From the NCBI GenBank assembly GCA_947846985.1, contig CANTUZ010000025.1, forward strand, positions 2,230,100-2,294,099: a stretch of DNA of 64,000 bases, in the 5' to 3' direction. The DNA comes from Fratercula arctica. Its lineage: Eukaryota; Chordata; Aves; Charadriiformes; Alcidae. The position numbers and the translations under genes are program-made. The notes below the pieces were generated by a model. It was not told the origin of the DNA. It ran no database searches and worked only from the letters and a program-made list of their open reading frames with translations. Shown here piece by piece: positions 57,936 through 64,000 of the stretch. Within the stretch, counting starts at the first letter, position 1. Each line of letters begins with the position of its first letter.

Positions 57936-58717
57936 TATAGCTTGAGGAACCCACAACAATGAAGTCTTTAAAGTGCTTTAGTGTCTTTACTTGGAAAAAA
58001 AAATCAATCAATCAATCAGTTTTAAATTTAGACAGATTACCATACAAAGAGCAGAAAATCAATTTAGCATTCATTTGATACAGGAAGGTATTTACTGAAT
58101 TTTGGACATCTGGTTGCTGAGAATCAGGAAGCTTTCTCTTGGATGTAAACAGAACACTGTTCTTATCTGTGTGTGCTTGAAAAAGTCATTCTGTGATGCC
58201 CTCGTCTTGCTTTTTGACATGAATGGCATGATTCTGTGAACATGACAAAAACGTATCTTGCTGGGAGCACCAAGATTCTAGAAATAGAAGCTATTAAATG
58301 AAAATATGCAAAATGCTTCCATGAGTGCTCTTCACAGCATACAGCCATTCAACTTTGTATTTAGATTCTCTTCAGCTACTGCTTTCCTATATAAATCACA
58401 GAATCATCATTATTTCCTTAAGCTAAATGGAGAGGATACTGGGTGAAATGTGTTTTGTAGTCTTCTATGAAAAGATTCTGTTAAAAAAACCACTAGAGCT
58501 GATGCTGGCAAAATTTTAGTGGTGACTCAACAGAGACTAAAAATTTAAAAACACCCCCTGCCCCTTCACTGCCAAAACAGATACTGATACATTTTCTTTT
58601 TACCAGTAAAGAAATAATCTTTAGCATGTGCAATTTCTGCTTTAGCATTATTATCCTAATCCTCCTTTCAAACAAAGCTAAGGAAATGTTCCACATAGAT
58701 CCCAAAACTATACTAAC
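57936..58717. other. TUT7 intron or 3' flank, no exon recognised
   Basis: An (AATC)n tract lies near 57999-58018. The exon that should follow the donor at 58717 was not found here. Confidence 0.45.
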
Positions 58718-59559
58718 TTTCTTCTCATGGGACAATCTTTCATGAAATGGCCAATTTTACCACAAGTTCTGCAGCATCTATCATTCAATGCCAGTTCTCC
58801 TTCTATAAGTACCTCTGTATCAAAGAAGTACTCCTCAAAAAGAAATCATGCATTTAAAAAAGCAAATCAACACACTTTGGAATCAAGACAGATAAACAAG
58901 AAAAGAATAAATCTTATGTGTGTAGCTGAACTTCTGAAAGACCTGATGAGATAACTGGTCACTGCTACCTCTTCTTTAAGGGCAGCCTGCTAACCACAAG
59001 TTCTGCAAGCTATTTTTTTAAACTGCAGTTTTAAAAAAATGGTAAGCTATTTTGATAAGGACTAAAATATATGACAAGCCTGTACAATCAAGCCCTGGCT
59101 TGATTAGTATTCTGCATGTCACATTTTACGTGCAAACATGAAAACAGTACTCTCTAACTCTCATACTAAAGGTTTGTTAGAGTATGATTGAAACTTAAAA
59201 CAGAAGAGCATAAAGAGAGCGCAACCATATTCCAACAAGTGATACCTTGTACACCGTAAGAACATGTGCATGTACATACTGCTCTTAGAACTCCCACATC
59301 CCTTAAAGCAACTTACCATTTTTGATGAATATTCTTCAGGAAATATTTTTATAAGGGTAACAAATAGCCTTCTCCCATTGATAAAAGCTTTCATTATAAA
59401 ATTTGTCACTGGGGAAAAAAAAGGAAAATGTCATCCGAACATCAAGCTATCAACATAACATCTAAGACAAGATCATCACCTTAGGCCCAAATTTGTGAAC
59501 AGAAAACTTACTTTTTCTTATCAATCCAGCTCTGAGATTGCGGTTCAAATCAAAGGGGT
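58718..59559 (-). CDS. TUT7: TUT7 (ZCCHC6), three C-terminal-region exons
   Basis: Terminal uridylyltransferase that adds U to let-7 precursors and to deadenylated mRNAs in the cytoplasm. Minus strand exons with consensus sites: 59512-59559 (PFDLNRNLRAGLIRK), 59317-59408 (TNFIMKAFINGRRLFVTL and onward, donor ATG|GTAAGT) and 58718-58833 (YFFDTEVLIEGELALNDR, then a CCHC zinc knuckle CCRTCGKIGHFMKDC and PMRRK, donor GTTAGT). Phases fit: 1/2 split codons join correctly. These encode the end of the catalytic/PAP-associated region and the second C-terminal knuckle. No stop or frameshift is visible in them. The last exons, with the third knuckle, were not found downstream, and upstream exons lie beyond the ERV from 60058. 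Retroviral nucleocapsid was rejected because the flanking exons match TUT7. Confidence 0.9.
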
Positions 59560-60057
59560 CTGTATAAAAAGCATTATAGATATTACTCAAGTCCAGGGCA
59601 AGATCATCAATGTATATATACATGAACAATTGAAGGCAGATATTCCTGATGCAGAATTAATATACTGAAATTAAATTATTTGCAAATTTATTGAAAATAT
59701 TTCACTTCAAGGACAAAGGATAACAGCAGTTCATCTCTGAATTGACTGAAATATTATAAAAGAATAAGTTGTATGTGAGGGCAGGAGAGTAAAAATCTTT
59801 TCCGTGAAAATCAGATGGGCCAAAAAAATCATGGCTTAGGGAACATTTCTAAAAAGTGCCAGTGCATTTTCTTGATACACTATTAAGTAATACCATGGTC
59901 TGTGTCCTGGTTTGAGGTAGAACAAAACCAATTTTCTGTTCAGTAATTTTACTTTTCAGTTAAGTCTTTTCTAACTGACTGTACTCTCTGAAATTAATGG
60001 TATGCTTTTGAGACAGTGTCTACTTCTGGCAGTGATAATGTCTGATGTTTATAGTTA
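59560..60057. other. TUT7 intron
   Basis: Ends with the 3' splice site TTTTTATACAG at 59560-59570 (minus strand). No further exon seen. Confidence 0.6.
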
Positions 60058-60300
60058 TCGTGGTTTGGCCGGACTGGCCAATCAGAATGACAGATGACCC
60101 TCCCCTCCCTCTCTCCTCAGAGAGGAGAGGAAGAACAAGGAGATTTACGAGTTTAGAAAAAGAACTAAACTACTTTAATGAAAATAATAATAAATAAGGA
60201 AATAAGAAATAATAATAAAATAAAATAAAATAAAATAAAATAAAATAAAATAAAATAAAATGTATACAATATATATAAAACTGTATCCAGCTCCCAGGGT
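60058..60300 (-). mobile_element. Probable LTR fragment in TUT7 intron
   Basis: CGTGGTTTGGCCGGACTGGCC at the low end would be the LTR 3' terminus on the minus strand (GGCCAAACCACG), with CATTAAA as a poly(A) signal and TTTTATATATATTG as a TATA region. Orientation is inferred. Confidence 0.5.
60216..60260. repeat. (TAAAA)n microsatellite
   Basis: About nine uninterrupted TAAAA units inside the LTR fragment. Confidence 0.92.
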
Positions 60301-60329
60301 GACAATCGCATCACCAGCAGACAGAGGGA

Positions 60330-61310
60330 ATGTCCCAGACTGGAGTCATCGACAGTCTCAGTCTCTGGAGGCGACTGGTGTCAGCCGTAAAGGGCAGGTA
60401 TCCCTTTAAGGATGACATCGAATGCCGTCCAAGCAAATGGACCAGAAGGGAAAAAGGTATCAAGTACCTGAGGGAACTGGCTGTGCAAGAGGTGATTTAT
60501 GGTGACTGGCAAGTGAATGTAGACCATGGTGAAATGTCGTGCAAACGACCTATGTTGCGGAAGTTTGTGCACAGTGAACCACTGATGTTTTCCCACACAT
60601 TGTCAACAATGCTCTGGGGAGGATCTGATGCCAATACGCCAACTGTAAATGAAGTGGCTAACAGGGTACGACAGTATGAAGACAGTCTCTCTTGTCCCCT
60701 CGTTGTTGCGGATGTGGAAAAAATGACTGAGAAAATGACTGAGAGAACCAAGAAATTCTTTGAAAAACTGTTTGATAAATTGTCCAGGATGGAGCAAGAT
60801 CCCACTCTTCCGCTGCACAGAATCATGTTGCAGCCATTAGGAGAAGATGCTCTCCTACAAGACTGGCTCAAGAGAGACGGAACACACCATGGAGAGGACA
60901 TGAGGAACTGGGATGGACAACCTACCTCGACCTTACAGGCATGAGTACGCAAGTTGCAAGGTAAAACAAATAGAAGAAAGAGTTTTTCTAGGAGGATGGC
61001 TGCTCCAGTCTATGGTGAGCATTTCTTCAGTCCGAGAATGAACCCAATTGTTGATAGCTACACAAGCTGCATGAATCCATATATTAATAGCAGATACAAT
61101 GCTCAGTATTAGAGGGGCCCTGCCTTCAGCCAGGAGGAGCAGAGGGACAACCGAGTTTATTGGACTGTGTGGATTCAATGGCGTGGCACATTAGAGCCAA
61201 AAAAGTATAAAGCCCTGGTGGACACTGGTACACGGTGCACCCTACTGCCACTGGCAGGACTTTGGGTTCTTTGACCATGGCCTAATTTACAAAACTCCAG
61301 GCCTGCTGGT
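60330..61310 (+). pseudogene. gag-pro: ERVL-like gag and start of protease
   Basis: A 204-codon open frame (60330-60944) includes YLRELAVQEVIYGDW, MLWGGSDANTPTVNEVANRV and a helical C-terminal part (RTKKFFEKLFDKLSRM), probably gag. Past its stop, broken frames lead to a retroviral aspartic protease start with its DTG active site (ALVDTGTRCTLLPLAG, DTG codons at 61221-61229). The protease is cut by a CR1 from about 61320 and resumes at 63131. The gene is inactive. Confidence 0.7.
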
Positions 61311-61319
61311 AACAGGCGG

Positions 61320-63130
61320 GAATAGCTTATCTTGCAGGGGGAAAAGGGTTCTAGGACAAGAGTTATCAGGGCTCATTGAGAGAGCTGTAAACTAGATTTG
61401 ACAGGAGCCATGGTGATGGAGGATGCGGAGAAGGAGGAGTTACTGAATGCCTTCTTTGCTTCGGACTTTACTGCTAAGGCTAGTCCTCAGGACTCACAGA
61501 CTTTGGAGAAAGTAACAGGGAAAGAGGAAGACGTCCCCTTGGCTGAGGAGGATCAAGTGAGAGATCAATTAAGTCAATTGGATATCCACAAGTCCATGGG
61601 TCCTGATGGGATGCACCCGAGAGTGCTGAGGGAGCTGGCAGAAGTCATTGCTGGGCCGCTCTCCATCATCTTTGAAAGGTCCTGGAGAACAGGCGAGGTG
61701 TCTGAGGACTGGAGGAAAGCCGGTGTCACTCCAGTCTTCAAAAAGGGCAAGAAGGAGGACCCGGGGAACTACAGGCCGGTCAGCCTCACCTCCATCCCTG
61801 GAAAGATGATGGAACAGCTCGTTCTGGGCCTCATCTCAAAGCATGGGGAGGAAAAGAAAGCTATCATCGGAAGTACTCAACATGGATTCAACAAGGGGAA
61901 ATCATGTCTGACTAATGTGATAGCCTTCTACGATGGCATGACTGGATGGAGAGATGAGGGGAGGGCAGTGGATGTTGTCTACCTTGACTTCAGCAAGGCG
62001 TTCGACACGGTCTCCCCACAGAATCCTCATAGGGAAGCTTAGGAAGTGTGGGTTAGATGAATGGACAGTGGGCGGGATAGAAAACTGGCTGAAAGAGAGA
62101 GCTCAGAGGGTCATGATTAGGGGCACAGAGTCTAGTTGGAGGTCAGTGACAAGTGGTGTTCCCCAGGGGTCAGTACTGGCTCCAATCCTCTTCAATATAT
62201 TCATCAATGACCTGGATGAGGGGATAGAGGGCACCCTCAGCAAGTTTGCTGCTGACACAAAGCTGGGAGGGGTGGCTGACACAGCAGAAGGCTGTGCTGC
62301 CATACAGAGAGACCTGGACAGGTTGGAGAGTTGGGCAGAGAGGAACCTTATGAAATTCAACAAGGGCAAGTGTAGGGTGCTGCACCTGGGGAGGAATAAC
62401 CCCCTGCACCAGGACAGGTTGGGGGCTGACCTGCTGGAGAGCAGCTCTGTGGAAAGAGACCTGGGAGTCCTGGTGGACAACAGGATGACCATGAGCCAGC
62501 AATGTGCCCTCATGGCCAAGAAGGCCAATGGCATCCTGGGGTGCATCAAGAAGAGTGTGGCCAGCAGGTGGAGGGAGGTCATCCTCCCCCTCTACTCTGC
62601 CCTGGTGAGGCCACACCTGGAGTACTGTGTCCAGTTCTGGGCTCCCCGGTTCCAGAAGGACAGGGAACTGCTGGAGAGGGGACAGCAAAGGGCTACCAAG
62701 ATGATGAGGGGACTGGAACACCTCTCTTATGAAGAAAGGCTGAGGGATTTGGGTCTCTTCGGTCTGCAAAAAAAGACAACTAAGGTGGAATCTTATCAAC
62801 GTTTATAAATACTTCAAGGGTGGGTGTCAGGAGGATGGGGCCAGGCTCTTTTCAGTGGTGCCCAGTGACAGGATAAGAGCTAATGGGCACAAACTTGAAC
62901 ATAGGAAGTTCCACCTAAACATGAGAAGGAACTTCTTTCCTTTGAGGGTGGCAGAGCACTGGAACAGGCTGCCCAGAGAGGTGGTGGAGTCTCCAACTCT
63001 GGAGACATTCAAAACCCACCTGGACGCATTCCTGTGCAAGCTGCTCTGAGTGACCCTGCTCTGGCAGGGGGGTTGGACTAGATGATCTCCAGAGGTCCCT
63101 TCCAACCCCTACCGTTCTGTGATTCTGTGA
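61320..63130 (+). mobile_element. CR1 LINE inserted in the ERV protease region
   Basis: The element begins with the end of ORF1 (LGQELSGLIERAVN, near 61350) joined almost directly to mid ORF2 (NAFFASDFTAKASP), so ORF1/ORF2 was internally deleted. It continues through [33 protein letters not shown] and [19 protein letters not shown]. The RT catalytic FADD reads FAAD (62249-62260), losing a catalytic aspartate. A frameshift near 62015 and another near 62770 also break it. It ends in the normal CTGTGATTCTGTGA tail. Confidence 0.92.
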
Positions 63131-64000
63131 ATCATAAAGGAACAAAAGCTGTCACTATTTCTGGAGTGACAGGCAGGTCTCAAGAACTGACTGTACTGGA
63201 GGCTGAAGTGAGCCTAACAGGGAATAAATGGGAGAAGCATCCAATTGTGACTGGCCCAGATGCTCTGTGCATCCTTGGCATAGACTTCCTCAAGAAAGGG
63301 TATGTCAAAGACCCAAAGGGGTATGGGTGGGCTTTTGGTGAAGCAGCTGTAGAGACTGAGGACATTACACAGCTGTCTACCTTACCTGGCCTTTCAGGTG
63401 ACCCTTCTGTGGTGGGACTGCTGAGGGTTAAAGAACAGCAGGTGCCAATTGCTACTTCCATGGTGCATGGACAACAGTATTGCACCAACTGAGACTCCCT
63501 GATTCCCATCCAGAACCTGATTTGTCATCTGGAGACCCAAGGAGTGATCAGCAAGACTCGCTCACCCTTTAACAGTCCCATATGGCCAGTGCGAAAGTCT
63601 GCTGGAGAGTGGTGGCTAACAGTAGACTATGGTGGCCTGAATGAGGTCACACCACCACTGGGTGCTGCTGTGCCAGACATGCTAGAACTGCAGTATGAAC
63701 TGGAGTCCAAGGCAGCCAAGTGACATGCTACCATTGACATTGCTCATGCATTTTTCTCTATTCCTTTAGCAGCAGAGTGCAGGCCACAGTTTGCTTTCAC
63801 CTGGAGGGGTGTCCAGTACACCTGGAACCGACTGCCCCAGGGGTGGAAACACAGCCCCACCATTTGCCATGGGCTGATCCAGCCTGCACTGGAGAAGGGT
63901 GGAGCTCCAGAACACCTGCAATACATTGATGACATCATTGTGTGGGGTAATACAGCAGCAGAAGTTTGCAAGAAAGGTAAGAAAATAATCAAGATTCTTC
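63131..64000 (+). pseudogene. pol: ERVL-like protease end and reverse transcriptase, cut by the window end
   Basis: The reading resumes after the CR1 with the protease end (TISGVTGRSQELTVLEAEVS, ILGIDFLKKGY) and RT: IPIQNLICHLETQGVI, SPFNSPIWPVRKSAGEWW, TIDIAHAFFSIPL, FTWRGVQYTWNRLPQGWKHS and the catalytic YIDDIIVWG (YIDD codons at 63922-63933). Two in-frame TGA codons, at 63490-63492 and 63721-63723, stand where the context suggests tryptophan. RNase H and integrase lie outside the window. Confidence 0.85.

Noticed and set aside
58718..58833. CCHC zinc knuckle as retroviral nucleocapsid
   Set aside because: It has splice sites and neighbouring exons in matching phase that fit TUT7, and no gag sequence adjoins it.
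1..64000. CRISPR arrays, operons, bacterial genes
   Set aside because: Repeats present are microsatellites, LTRs and LINEs; genes have introns and vertebrate splice signals.

Overview
This window looks like bird nuclear DNA, AT-rich and gene-poor. The evidence is several CR1 LINE copies (one almost full length, with an esterase-type ORF1 and an endonuclease/RT ORF2), many endogenous retrovirus (ERV) LTRs of avian type, and exons of three vertebrate genes with GT/AG splice sites. No bacterial features, CRISPR arrays or operons are present.

Layout. 1-8.6 kb holds a decayed, intron-containing copy of a cytosolic threonyl-tRNA synthetase gene (TARS1-like, + strand). A solo LTR sits exactly on one of its splice donors and another solo LTR lies upstream of its first recognisable exon. 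8.9-21.2 kb is an ERV cluster. Its centrepiece is a 6.7-kb provirus (9838-16529) with a perfect 6-bp target duplication, two LTRs that differ at only two sites by eye, and a tRNA-Lys3-type primer binding site. Its interior is a mosaic with two integrase pieces, two env transmembrane pieces and a foreign LTR piece, and it lies inside an older ERV on the opposite strand. 22.7-29.5 kb is mostly CR1, with a solo LTR nested in one CR1 tail and an ERV integrase fragment. 29.5-38.1 kb is unique-looking DNA with two probable LTRs and a degraded CR1. 38.6-45.1 kb carries an apparently intact four-exon ISCA1 gene (- strand). 45.1-57.9 kb is intergenic DNA with three LTRs of one family, three CR1 copies and other LTR pieces. 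58.7-59.6 kb carries three exons of TUT7 (ZCCHC6), - strand. 60.0-64.0 kb is an ERV with gag, protease and RT remnants, split by a CR1 and cut by the window end.

How the genes relate. TUT7 and ISCA1 are same-strand neighbours in mammals (human 9q21), and that order and orientation are kept here. From general knowledge, TARS1 (human 5p13) and the 9q21 block are both Z-linked in birds. A ruined TARS1 copy next to this block, in repeat-dense DNA, suggests a W chromosome or a rearranged Z. That is inference: nothing in the sequence alone proves sex linkage.

Limits. Element edges without target duplications are good to about 10-40 bp. Family names are by recognition, not database search. The terminal TUT7 exons and the 5' exons of the TARS copy were looked for and not found.
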